A stretch of DNA of 64,000 nucleotides from Anoplopoma fimbria (lineage: Eukaryota > Chordata > Actinopteri > Perciformes > Anoplopomatidae): contig NC_072469.1 of NCBI RefSeq assembly GCF_027596085.1, positions 17,304,238-17,368,237 of the forward strand. Reading direction: 5' to 3'. Position 1 is the first letter of the stretch; each line of letters begins with the position of its first letter. Shown here in pieces: positions 50,581-61,137 of the stretch. Below the pieces are notes generated by a model. The model was given only the letters and a program-made list of their open reading frames with translations, was not told the DNA's origin and ran no database searches. A program made the translations under genes and the position numbers.

Positions 50581-51799
50581 GGACCTTTGCATTTAACGCT
50601 TGAAAAAGGGGAAGTCTCTTCAGTTTAGTTTTTTTGACAATTTACCATCAGTGATGGACAAAATCTACATTACTTAGTCAAAGTTTACATTTTATGTTAA
50701 CTCTATAGAGGGTCACAAGATGAATCTGAGGGGTCGTGAGGTGATTAATGGGAGAGGAAAGGAGGAAAAAAGTAATTTCTGCTACACATATCTGCGTTCA
50801 TATTTTGATTTTCTTTCTAATCTTTGCATTATTGTGAAATAGTGGAGACTTTTTGCCTTTTGAGTCTGAAACAATTATTGAAATGAAACCATGTGAGAAG
50901 TAAAGAGGGGAAATGTCTCTTTGATGGAAATGCTAACAACTCAGAAACATCAGAAAAATGACAAGAAGCCCTGAACAAACACGTTTGTTTTTATACACAA
51001 GCCAAATGCTGTTAGTGGAGAAAAAGTACAATATTTTGCTGTCAATCTAGAGGTTTACTGCTAGCATGGCTGTAGACTCTTAGTATTGTTGCTGTGTTTT
51101 TCAGTGTACACTCTGTATTTGCTTTTAAACCACAGATTCTCCTCCAAGTCCCAGTATTGAGATCTCAGGTGATCTGAAGGAGAAGGAGTCTGTCTCTATA
51201 AGCTGCTCAGCTCTCACTCCCTGTCCACACTCTCCTCCTGAACTCACCTGGAATCTCCAACAAGACCCTCACAACATTATAGAGGAAAACAAAGATCGAA
51301 CCTTCACAACTAAAATCCAGAAGAACTTCACTCTGTCAGACAAACATGATGGATTAAACATCACCTGTTCTGCCAGTTATCCTGTGAATGGAGGAAAAGA
51401 TTTCTTGACGGCAGAGCAGAATAAGACTCTCAGTGTTTCATGTAAGTGTTTGTTATTGGATCCAGTCAGCACACGACTATTCACAGGATGTGAGCTGCTT
51501 TGGATGAGTAACGTTAATCTCACATTTTCCTCAGACGCTCCCAAGGACACCTCTGCGTCCATCAGTCCATCAGGTCAGGTGTCAGCATGCAGATGGGTGG
51601 ACCTGACCTGCTCCAGCAGAGCCAATCCTCCCGTCAGCAGCTTCACCTGGTTCAAGAACAGCAAAGATGGACCCGTCAATGTATCTGAAGGAGACGTTTA
51701 CAGCTTAAATGTTACTGATGGAGGAGTTTATTACTGTGTGGCCATCAATGGGCTTGGTAATGAAAGATCATCAGAGGTCCATATTACTATTGAAGGTAA
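50581..51799 (+). repeat. Right arm of a 1.2-kb inverted duplication (receptor B Ig exons and intron)
   Basis: Reverse-complement partner of 46939-48157. Similarity begins at GGACCTTTGCATTTAACG and ends just past the Ig2 donor, after which A and B differ completely. Confidence 0.85.
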
Positions 51800-53056
51800 A
51801 CATGGAACTGTATTGCATGCTGTGAATTAGGAGCAGTTGTTGTTGGCTAACATCACGTCTGCATTGCGTGTTTTGTTTTATGAAGATGAAAGCAGGTGTT
51901 GCTGATTCTTTTTCATCATTACGTGCCAAATCTTTCAGACACTCCTGTTACACCCGGTCTAGGGGAAACATGAGCTCAACATAACGCCGGTTCTCCCTTT
52001 TTCCCCCACTCCCAATAAAGACAATTGCTGCTGACGTTTAGTACACAATATTTATTATTTCACAAAAAGGGTTGGTAGAAATAAACGTCAAGGTGAGCCT
52101 GGCCCAAAACAATAAACAAAACCCTCTTAAATAATATACTACCTTACCTATTCCCAAAACAAACAAAAGAAAATACAGGCATCTTACCTCTCACCTTAAG
52201 GTGAGCATGTTGTTGTGTTGCAGGTGATCAACCAGTTGGTGTTCATGCCGTAGTGAAGATCCTGGGAATCCTAATGCTCGTCAGTACGTTGGTCATCTTT
52301 GAGTGGTGAGACAAATGTTTCTGTCATACAATCATTTTCACAGACGGTCCAAATTTTGTCAATGGAACAGATCACTGTTACGACACCTTAAACAACAACA
52401 ACAACCTTAATGTCATCTCCTTTTCTTCCAGCTGGTTTAGATCAAGACACTCAACCAAACCAGTGAAGGTAAGCTACAGGAGGTGGTAGGTACATTATTA
52501 TCCAACATTTAAACTGTTTGTTCAAGTCTCAAACACCATAGCCACCAGTGTCTGCACCATCAGGTGAGGGTAGACCAGAATGCAATGCAGCCCCATTTCA
52601 GTAAGGAGAGCTAAACTCACTTACAGTTACCGTTATATTGTATGTGTCTGAACCACTCAACCACCAGCATGCCCTTCTTAAGATCTTTAGTAGGCTAGGT
52701 AGGTAGCAGGAAGAGATGCAACAATGGCACATCATTCTTTCTCAGACAAGTATTTTACTATCCTAACAGCACAAAGTTTGTTTTGTACATCAAATTAATC
52801 TGCTGTAACAAAGTTTACCTTATAACCAGAAATCATCCGCTTTTCAAAACAACCGAAACAGGGCTGCTAAAGAAATGACTTATTGCAACCATTTTGCAGA
52901 GAGCACTTTGAGCTGTGCAGTGATTAAAGCTTTTTCAGCTGCTCCTTTAAGTTCACTGCAGAGCCCCAACACTCCTCTCTCCATGTTGTTTCATTCCCAC
53001 AGGATGCAGGAGAGGCAGACTATGTCAACAGAGTGATTGAGATCCAAGCACCATGA
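51136..53056 (+). CDS. Siglec/CD22-like Ig receptor B, ITIM-less, transmembrane lysine (5' exons not found)
   Basis: Likely cell-surface receptor paired with A. Plus-strand exons in phase: Ig1 51136-51441, Ig2 51535-51795, transmembrane 52224-52305, juxtamembrane 52432-52468, tail 53003-53056 (stop TGA 53054-53056). The two Ig domains differ from A at roughly a dozen residues of about 188, including an extra cysteine in Ig2 (VSACRWVDLTC). The membrane segment VGVHAVVKILGILMLVSTLV has a lysine, as in receptors that pair with DAP12-type adaptors. The tail is only about 30 residues, has no ITIM, and holds one DYVNRV (YxN, a possible Grb2-type site). No signal peptide or V-set exon is seen upstream on this strand; the nearest such exons, 56723-57540, point the other way. 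AATAAA is at 54024-54029. Confidence 0.83.
51960..52200. mobile_element. Probable repeat insertion in receptor B intron
   Basis: The intron between Ig2 and the membrane exon is 428 bp in B but 103 bp in A. The extra part contains CTGGCCCAAAACAATAAACA and similar sequence that looks like a dispersed fish repeat. Boundaries and family are uncertain. Confidence 0.3.
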
Positions 53057-54377
53057 GCCGGATGGAGAAGGAAGGTGGAGATGGCGACGGAGATGAAGAT
53101 GTCATGTTCAATATCAATGGAACCAGATATCATTTCTTATTTCCTGTTTCTATGTGTCGGTGTGCCATAAACATGAAAGTCAATCAAAAATTAAAAAGCA
53201 TGACTTTGTTTGTATACGTTTGATTAGACGAACAAGATGACCCCAGATTTTGTGTGAATATAAATGTGAAATTCTCCTGTTTTACCACCTTGTTTATTTG
53301 TGAATGTCTTTTCTTTAATATATTTTCAGAGGTTGGGCTGATTTATGGTACTTTTTACTGTTTTCTTTTGTTTCTTTTAAAGACCCAACCAGCTTTTTTT
53401 TCTTTACCACACCAATTGTTTTCCCATGTAAACTGTATATAATTGATCATTTGTTTTCATGTATACAGAAAATACACATATGATAGCTGGGTGACTGTGC
53501 CTTAATATGACATCCAGCACACTGCTGGCTCTGTAAAATAGATATTCTGCAACTCTTTAAAATAGCTTCATTTTGGATTTGATTGAACTTCATTGCTCCT
53601 GCACATGATGATGAAATATTTCACGTAAAGATGGCATGGCTTTCACACTTGCAGAGAGTTGTGTGATAAAAGTACAAACAGGATATGAGCAGTAAATATG
53701 AGAACTGCTTGTAATTCTGTGCAGCCGTAGAAATTCAGATCGTATGATATCTAACAGATGTATATAAGCTTATAAGGTCTCAAAACTTCCTTTTGTATTG
53801 CAATTGGCTAACTAGAGCGTTTGGTATCTAGGTCATATACTTACCTAACATTAGTGTAAGTTCCTGAATTGAAAAACTTCGCTTGAAAATATTAAGACCT
53901 CGCTGTTTCTTATTTTTTGCTTTGGTCTTATTTGGTAAGGCAAAGCATTTTACTGCTTTTATTGATTTATATATATTTGTGTTTTAAAGCCACGTAGTTA
54001 TTTGTTTTATGATCTGCAATTTAAATAAAAGGCATTATGAAAGGTTACTTGTTTTGTGTGTGTTTGAAGGACGTAAGTCAAGGCTGTCATATTGAGTAGA
54101 ATTTACATAATACATCTCCAAATTTAGCTCAAAAGACTATTTAAAACACAGTGAAGTCAGGGCATGTAAATAATGACATTTGTGAAATTTAAGTGCTTCA
54201 TTTATTCATCCTTATAAACAGAACATCAGAGATAAATACCTACAGAATGAAATCAATTCAAACAAAAAGAAGGCAAAACAGCTTTAAACCTGCATTCATT
54301 TATTAAGGGGCAGTCCAACAAGCTGTGAACACAACACTGACATGTTATCACCTTATAAGGATGAAATGGGGAACATT

Positions 54378-54444
<67 letters not shown>

Positions 54445-54560
54445 CTGCGTGCGTGCGTGCGTGCGTGCGTGCGTGTGTGTGTGTGTGTGTGAGAAGTTTA
54501 ACATGTTCTTTTAGCACTTAACTTAGGTGGTGGATTGCTCCACCTGCCGTTCTTTAATGT
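53057..54560 (+). other. Receptor B 3' UTR and downstream, with GT/GTGC microsatellite
   Basis: 3' UTR to the AATAAA at 54024-54029, then AT-rich sequence. A mixed (GT)n(GTGC)n repeat occupies 54381-54491. No gene seen. Confidence 0.55.
54381..54491. repeat. (GT)n / (GTGC)n microsatellite
   Basis: GT repeats with an internal run of GTGC units; an alternating purine-pyrimidine sequence. Confidence 0.95.
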
Positions 54561-54570
54561 GAGGCCCTGT

Positions 54571-54640
54571 GACACTGACACATCTGTAACCTACACAGTT
54601 AGATGTGTCTAACTGTGTAGGTTACAGATGTGTCAGTGTC
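54571..54640. repeat. Perfect 33-bp inverted repeat with 4-base loop
   Basis: 54571-54603 is the exact reverse complement of 54608-54640, leaving only TGTG (54604-54607) between the arms. The arm starts GACACTGACACATCTGTAAC. It lies between the GT/GTGC microsatellite and a LINE 3' end. Confidence 0.97.
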
Positions 54641-54689
54641 TGCTGATATAATGTGACGTGTGCAAATGTCAGCATCATGGTTTCTTTAT

Positions 54690-55990
54690 CCATTCATCCA
54701 TCCATTTTCCTTCCGCTTATCCGGGGCCGGGTCGCGGGGGCAGCAAGCTAAGGAGGGTCCTCCAGACGTCCTTCTCCCCAGCAACACTTTCCAGCTCCTG
54801 ACGAGATATATAATCCCTCCAGAGTGTTCTGGGTCTACCCCGGGGCCTCTTACCAGTTGGATGTGCCTGGAAAACCTCTAAAGGGAGGCGTCCAGGAGGC
54901 ATCCTGATCAGATGCCCGAGCCACCTCAGCTGGCCCCTTTCGACGCAAAGGAGCAGCGGCTCTACTCCGAGCTCCCTCCGGATGTCTGAGCTCCTCACCC
55001 TATCTCTAAGGCTCAGCCCAGCCACCCTACGAAGGAAGCTCATTTCGGCCGCTTGTATCCGCGATCTCATTCTTTCGGTCACTACCCAAAGCTCATGACC
55101 ATAGGTGAGGGTTGGAACGTAGATGGACTGGTAAATCGAGAGCTTTGCCTTACGGCTCAGCTCCTTCTTCACCACAACGGTCTGGTACAACGTTCGCATC
55201 ACTGCTGACGCTGCACCGAACCGCCTGTCCATCTCCCGCTCCATTTTACCCTCACTCGTGAATAAGATCCCGAGATACTTGAACTCCCTCTCTTGGGGCA
55301 GTGACTCACTCCCAACCCAGAGGGTGCAATCCACCGTTTTCCGGAAGAGAACCATGGCCTCAGACTTGGAGGTACTGACTCTCATCCCGACCGCTTCACA
55401 CTCGGCTGTGAACCGCCCCAGTGCGTGCTGAAGGTCACGTTCTGAAGGAGCCAACAGAACCACATCATCTGCAAAAAGCAGGGACGCAATTCTGAGGTCC
55501 CCAAACCGGAAACTCTCCTCCCCCCGGCTGCGCCTTGAAATCCTGTCCTTGAAAATCACAAACAGGATTGGTGACAAGGGGGGCAGCCCTGGCGGAGGCC
55601 AACACGCACTGGGAACAAGCTCGACTTTGTGCCGAGTATTCGGACACAGCTCTCACTTTGGTCATACAAAGACCGAATGGCTCGTAGTAACGAACCAGGT
55701 ACCCCATATTCCCGCAGTACCCCCACAGGACTCTCCGAGGGACACGGTCGAAGACCTTCTCCAAGTCCACAAAACACATGTGGACTGGATGAGCAAACTC
55801 CCATGCCCCCTCCAACAGACCTGCAAGGGTGAAGAGCTGGTCCACTGTTCTGCGGCCAGGACGGAATCCGCATTGCTCCTCCTGAATCCGAGGTTCGACT
55901 ATCGGCCGGAGCCTCCTTTCCAGCACCCTGGAGTAAACTTTCCCGGGGAGGCTGAGCAGTGTGATACCCCTATAATTGCTTTCTTAAAAT
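54690..55990 (-). mobile_element. Non-LTR retrotransposon fragment (reverse transcriptase), 5'-truncated
   Basis: The minus strand encodes reverse-transcriptase motifs: EEQCGFRPGRRTVDQLF, CFVDLEKVFDRVPR, VGLRQGCP, SLLFADDVVLLAPSERD, EFKYLGILF, and the C-terminal RWLGHLIRMPPGRLPLEVF and RPRGRPRTLW. The coding is split across frames near 55560-55750. The 3' end shows CATCCATCCATTTTCCTTCC and CGGGTCGCGGG, a very common teleost LINE end. Clade (RTE/Rex-like) not settled. Confidence 0.9.
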
Positions 55991-56275
55991 TGATCTTAAA
56001 CTGTACCAAGCCTGCTTAAAAAGGGTTAGTGACTGATGCTGATTCTCTTGATTCTACTGTTCTGACATTCTCTAATCAGGAAGTGTTTGATGCTCTGTTG
56101 TGTTTGATGCTCCTGTGCCTTTAATCAGGAACTGCTTTGAGAGGTGTGCTTTAGCTTCAATAGGTCAATTGTCCTCTTAACTGCTAGGGGGAGTGGCTTA
56201 CACTCCTGGCAGACAATGAGCAATCAGTAGGTAGGTCCTTAACCACTGCTGCTGGCTGGAAGCGTCAGGCAAACG

Positions 56276-56440
56276 AAGGCTAGGGCGAACAAAGGCAACA
56301 GAGCGACTTTTTCAAGCCAGACTTGAAAGGCTAGGGCGAACAAAGGCAACAGGGCGACTTATTCAAGCCAGACTTGAAAGGCTAGGGCGAACAAAGGCAA
56401 CAGGGCGACTTATTCAAGCCAGACTTCGTCAAGCAAAGAC
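56276..56440. repeat. 51-bp minisatellite, about three copies, abutting the gap
   Basis: Unit starting GGCTAGGGCGAACAAAGGCA repeats with 51-bp spacing (TAGGGC at 56281, 56332 and 56383). It ends at the N gap, so the true copy number is unknown. Confidence 0.95.
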
Positions 56441-56443
56441 TTC

Positions 56444-56543
56444 NNNNNNNNNNNNNNNNNNNNNNNNNNNNNNNNNNNNNNNNNNNNNNNNNNNNNNNNN
56501 NNNNNNNNNNNNNNNNNNNNNNNNNNNNNNNNNNNNNNNNNNN
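56444..56543. other. Assembly gap (100 N)
   Basis: Exactly 100 N immediately after the minisatellite, which probably broke the assembly. Confidence 0.99.
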
Positions 56544-56722
56544 GCAACTTTCTCATGCACAAAAAATTGCACTAATATCAAGGAAGTGTAAACATTTGAT
56601 TCTCTGGTGACAGGCTGATGTCTCAAGCATTAAACCACCCCTGATACTGTTGATTATCCTGTAGCAGATATTTACATTCACATTGAAAGTTAGGTTTAAC
56701 AGATAAATATAAAAACTCTTAC

Positions 56723-57540
56723 CGTTAACTGTTATTTTAAGAGGATCACGATCAGCTGTTGCTACAAATGGACCGTTCTCCATCCTGAAGTAGTATGTGG
56801 CTGTGTATGTTGTGATTAAACTGGAAAACAAAGTGGTGCAGTTTTGCTGACTCAGGTCTCCAGTTAGATTCATTGGATAAGTATTATCCACCTTGCTACT
56901 GTTGAAAATCACATCATTTGGATTGTTGGCAAAGTCAACGGTATCTTTGATCCACACTCCGTAGGTTGTTCTTGTGCTGTTGAATCTATTTTCTGATTTA
57001 GCACTGAAGTTACAGGGGATTTGCAAACAAGATCCACTCAGTGCTTCCATCTCTTGAGGTGCAGTCATGAATAGTTCCGTAACCGACGGATCAGCATCCA
57101 AAGCACCTGTGAAACAGAATAATGATTAACAGTGGTGCACACATGTGTAAAAAAACAACAACAAAAACATGAGGAGAAATACACTTCATCAGTAATATCT
57201 AGCATTTGTGGACCTTTTTTTTCCCTGAACAGTTTTTGTAATGATTCATTTTTCTGGATTTACAGCATCTATCCCCACGAGGCCGAACACTGGTGACTAA
57301 ACTCGTCTATATCTCCAAATAACTAAGTCAGCCTTGTCTCAGTGACAAAAGAGCTCAGGCAGAAAATACAGATTACAATATTCACATAAATTAATGGGGA
57401 AAATGATGTGCTTTGTGTCCAAGTTCAAATTGTAAAGGATTCAAGTGAAATACGAGTAACTGAACAAAAAGCTCACCTGAGAGGAAGAAGACACTCAGTA
57501 ACATGTTGGCAGTCACCATTCTCACAGACTGGACTGCCAT
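56723..57540 (-). CDS. Siglec-like receptor C: signal peptide and V-set domain exons only
   Basis: Two minus-strand exons in phase: signal peptide 57540-57477 (starts MAVQSVRM; hydrophobic core MLLSVFFLSG) and V-set 57106-56723. The V-set has the Siglec arrangement: SGSCLQIPCNFSA at strand B, YGVWIKD, a third cysteine in NCTTLFSSL, and ATYYFRMENG at strand F. The arginine in YFRMENG is where Siglecs carry the sialic-acid-contacting arginine, and the usual strand-F cysteine is absent, as in Siglecs. A donor follows the V-set (ACG|gtaag). No C2, membrane or tail exons follow on this strand before the gap and the LINE. The remaining exons could be A's, or B's if the contig between the gaps is inverted. 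Confidence 0.8.
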
Positions 57541-60500
57541 GACACTCGTCACCTGGATTCACTAACACAATGATGCAGTGGATTTTACAAAGCAGTCAAC
57601 ATGCTCTGTTCAACCACAAGTTACTGTGTGTTAAGAGATCACTGCTCACTCGTCTGCAAATGCGTCGACTCCAATAACAACCCTGGATGTTGTCTTACCA
57701 AAGAAGCCCACAATCAAGGAGAAGTGACAATTTGATCCTTTGGTTGGTGGTTTTAAAGAGAAAATAAACTTTCATTTGAATTATAAATACAGTACAGGTG
57801 CAGTTTTTTTTCTCAGAGTTCTCAGCTTAACTGATTATATCCTGTGAGTCTAAATCTTTTATAATCTTTCATGATGTATCTTACAATTATCTTACATATA
57901 TCCCAATATGTATTATAATAAGGACATTTAAAAGCCAGTGACTGGAGTAAAGTGACTGTGAGTCACACTGAGCAGAACTGATGAAATATCCTCACAAACT
58001 TTTATTTGTGTTATTACAATTGTGTAATCAATTAAATTACATTTTGATAACATTTTGTTGCAAAATGTATTACCCGTATAGCTAAAAAATGTCATCATTC
58101 ATACTTTCTGCTTCCTCTTCATCTTAAATATCTATTAAAATCTTTAAAAAGTACATTAGATAAACACCAGCAGACAAAAGGTAAGGATTATCCTGTTTTA
58201 TATTAAAACATGGAAATGACCCATAAAGGAGCCCAGTTTCACACAGATTATTGCTGAAACTTGATCTGTTATTGTTTTCCTTCATTAAGGAATAAAGAGG
58301 AGGCGATTTACTGGAATCCATGGGAAGCAGTGTAAAATGACTTGCCAAGCAGTCAGAAAACTATAAGTCACTAAACAGCATTACTAATACGGAAAAGGCT
58401 CAGATGGGCAGCTACTCTTGACAACTTATTGATATATGATCCACCCATGAGTCCTGACACACAGTGTTGATCTGTATCCCTCTGCCATTAAATATGAACA
58501 CAGATATTCAAAAAGTAAAACACTAGTCAGTCCTCTTGATGCATCTGCATTTATGATACAAGTATTCAATCAATTTGTTGGTGAATAATTCTATTTAAAT
58601 CTATCATAACTGGATGAAATAGAAATATTAAAAGATAATGAGAGACGATATTCTATCATTTGCCATTCGATCTTAAAATAATGGATTGTAGTAGACATCA
58701 ACTTACATTGGAGTGAGTCTTTTTTTCCCTCAGTGCAGCCGTGCTGTCTGATAAGCTCAATGCAGAAGTTACAGGTCTGAGAACAAAGATGTGCTGTGAA
58801 AGGAAGGAGGAGTTAAAGGAAGGTGGAACAAGTTGTATTTCATCTTTGGTTTAGCTGTAATAATAAATATCATATGGGGAAGTTGTGGATGCATTGTGTT
58901 GTATTGTGTTTGTTGAAATGAGATTATTAGAATTTGTGCAGTTATTGAAAAAGGTATTTAATAACAGTATACTGAATAGGCTAAATAGTGTCCCAAAGTC
59001 TTTTTTTTTATTAGTATTGTTTTCAGTTTTTATGTTATTTCCTGTTTTATTTTGGCATTCACATGAATATAATTCACTTCCTGTTCTCATGTGTTTCCCG
59101 CCAGTGTGATTACCTATCCGCCCTGATCAGTTTCACCTGTGCCTACTTACCCTTCCTCGCTTGTGTCTTTACCGGTTGGGTGATACTTTCTGGGTAGTTT
59201 TATTGTATTTTGACCTTATTTATGGATTTTGACTTTGACTCTACATTGTGTTTTTGTACAGTTGTCTTACTTCATTGAACAGCCTCCCGTGAACTTTTAC
59301 ATGCACTTGCACTTTTTGTTTAAGTCGTGTGTTCTGGGTCCACGTCTGGCTGGTTGCCAGTGTAGCTGATAGATAAACACCAATTTGTGTCAGTTTTTTC
59401 AGTGAATAGTAATAAAAAACAAATGCATGGGGTTCACAATACTGGGATTCATTTCGACAATGTGAAAAATAAAATATGTGTTGTACGGATAAACTCGACA
59501 GCAATGCCTCATCAGCCATTTTAATCACAGGATGAACGACAGGTGTGGCGGGAACAGCAGGAACAGCGGGGGGCCAAAACCGTGATTCCTCTCCGGCATA
59601 TTTAAGTTGCGTTCACAGTGATGCATGCCAGTAGGGTTCGTTTTGCTGGAGCCAGTGAGTGATGGCCCATCAGCGGAGAACGAACTACTAGTCCTCGTGT
59701 TTCGGACTCCTCCACAGATCGGACCGGGTTGAGAGGCCCGTACAACCGGCGTGTTGGATCCACCAAGAAGGTGACAGGGAGGAGCCACTGGACTAGACTG
59801 AGCTTAGACGTTTTAATAGGCTTTCAAAATGTAATTTGATTACATTTGTTAATTTTTTTTGTATTTATTCAGTAATTTAGCACTGTATCTCAGGTGTTGT
59901 AACTTTTATTTAATAAATAACGCTTAAAATTTGTTTTGTTTTTAACTCTGCTCCACTTAATGTGCGCTTTTCAGAGACTTCGGCTCTGAGTTACCTGGTA
60001 CGTTGGGTTGTCGGCTTTTTAGTAGAATTCACGTTGTATGTCAATTTAACTGGTGTTTTAAGATGCAGATTTGCTGTTGTATCAGTCACAACATTTGTGC
60101 TGTATTCATGTTTTGTCTATTTACATAGTCATTTTATTGTTTCATACCAACCATTACCGTTTCTTTTTTCATTGAAATTTCGTATTGAGTTCCTATCTGG
60201 GTTGCAACTCAATAACCAAATGTAAAGCCCCTGAAAGCTTGGCAATCAACCTTAATAATTTCTCCATATAACAGGCTACATATTTGTGACGAGAAACAAT
60301 CATCAATTAGCTTTAATTAAGAGTTTTGACCTTAAAACAGTTCAACAATCCAGTCATTTGGCTTCAGATTGTGATTCAAATGTTGCTCCTGATTGGTGAC
60401 ATCTCCTTTTCCAAAAAACAGCGAGAACCAACAAAAATGAATGTGAAATGATAAAAAGGTGTCAACTGTTTGTAAAATGAAGGTTATTCATAAGTCAATG

Positions 60501-60926
60501 CAACATTTTTTTAAATCCTTAAAAGGAAGCTAAGAAACAGAATACAAGTTAAATCAGGAAATGGCACAACTGCAAATTTTAATTTATTCAATGCAACACT
60601 TCAAACATGTACTGACTGTACAGTGTGAAACCAAAGTGACAAGGTTTATCATTTGTCTACCACAGAAGAGCCATGTGAAGAAAAATGAAGTTAATTGGTT
60701 TGCATTATGACACTATAAACACAATAATGAGACTTGTTTGGCTTGCACTACAGTGATAGTTTTGTAATGTGCACAATCAGTGATACTGTTTTTTGTAACT
60801 GCCAAGATATAGAATCTGGTATTTGTGGCATTGAAGCAAATAGCTCATGTAGCCCGTTTATTAAAGTCAAAAATTAAAAACCTTCACATCCAGAAACAAT
60901 TACTGTATTTCATCTTTGGTTTAGCT

Positions 60927-60962
<36 letters not shown>

Positions 60963-61137
60963 TTACTCATAATATGTGAATAAATCAGCAGCCACTTTTA
61001 ACAGACCACATACTGATTACATTTTTTTTTTTTTTAAATGTTCCACTTTTAAATATATTGCAAAGAATGGAAGAACATATTTTCTTGTAAGAATAACAGA
61101 ATATTTATTCATAAAATTCATGTTCATACACTAATTT
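57541..61137. other. Intergenic region between receptors C and D
   Basis: No gene recognised. It contains a probable retroelement-derived segment (about 59030-59340, with GTGTTTCCCGCC and CGCCCTGATCAGTTTCACCT boxes that I recognise as dispersed fish repeat), a GC-richer block at 59530-59800 of unknown origin, an (AAT)n run at 60930-60962, and a 32-bp direct repeat at 58835-58866 and 60905-60936. The minus-strand AATAAA for receptor D is at plus 61104-61109. Confidence 0.45.

Noticed and set aside
46322..57540. Single long gene from C exons (57540) through to A exons (46322) skipping B
   Set aside because: Possible in phase, but it requires splicing across an inverted copy, a LINE, a Tc1 and two gaps; kept only as an alternative to the inverted-contig explanation.
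59525..59788. 87-residue minus-strand frame rich in Ser/Pro
   Set aside because: Lies in a probable repeat-derived GC-richer block; no domain recognised.
60905..60962. (AAT)n run considered as part of a CRISPR-like or structured repeat
   Set aside because: Simple microsatellite; CRISPR arrays do not occur in vertebrate genomes and there are no spacers.
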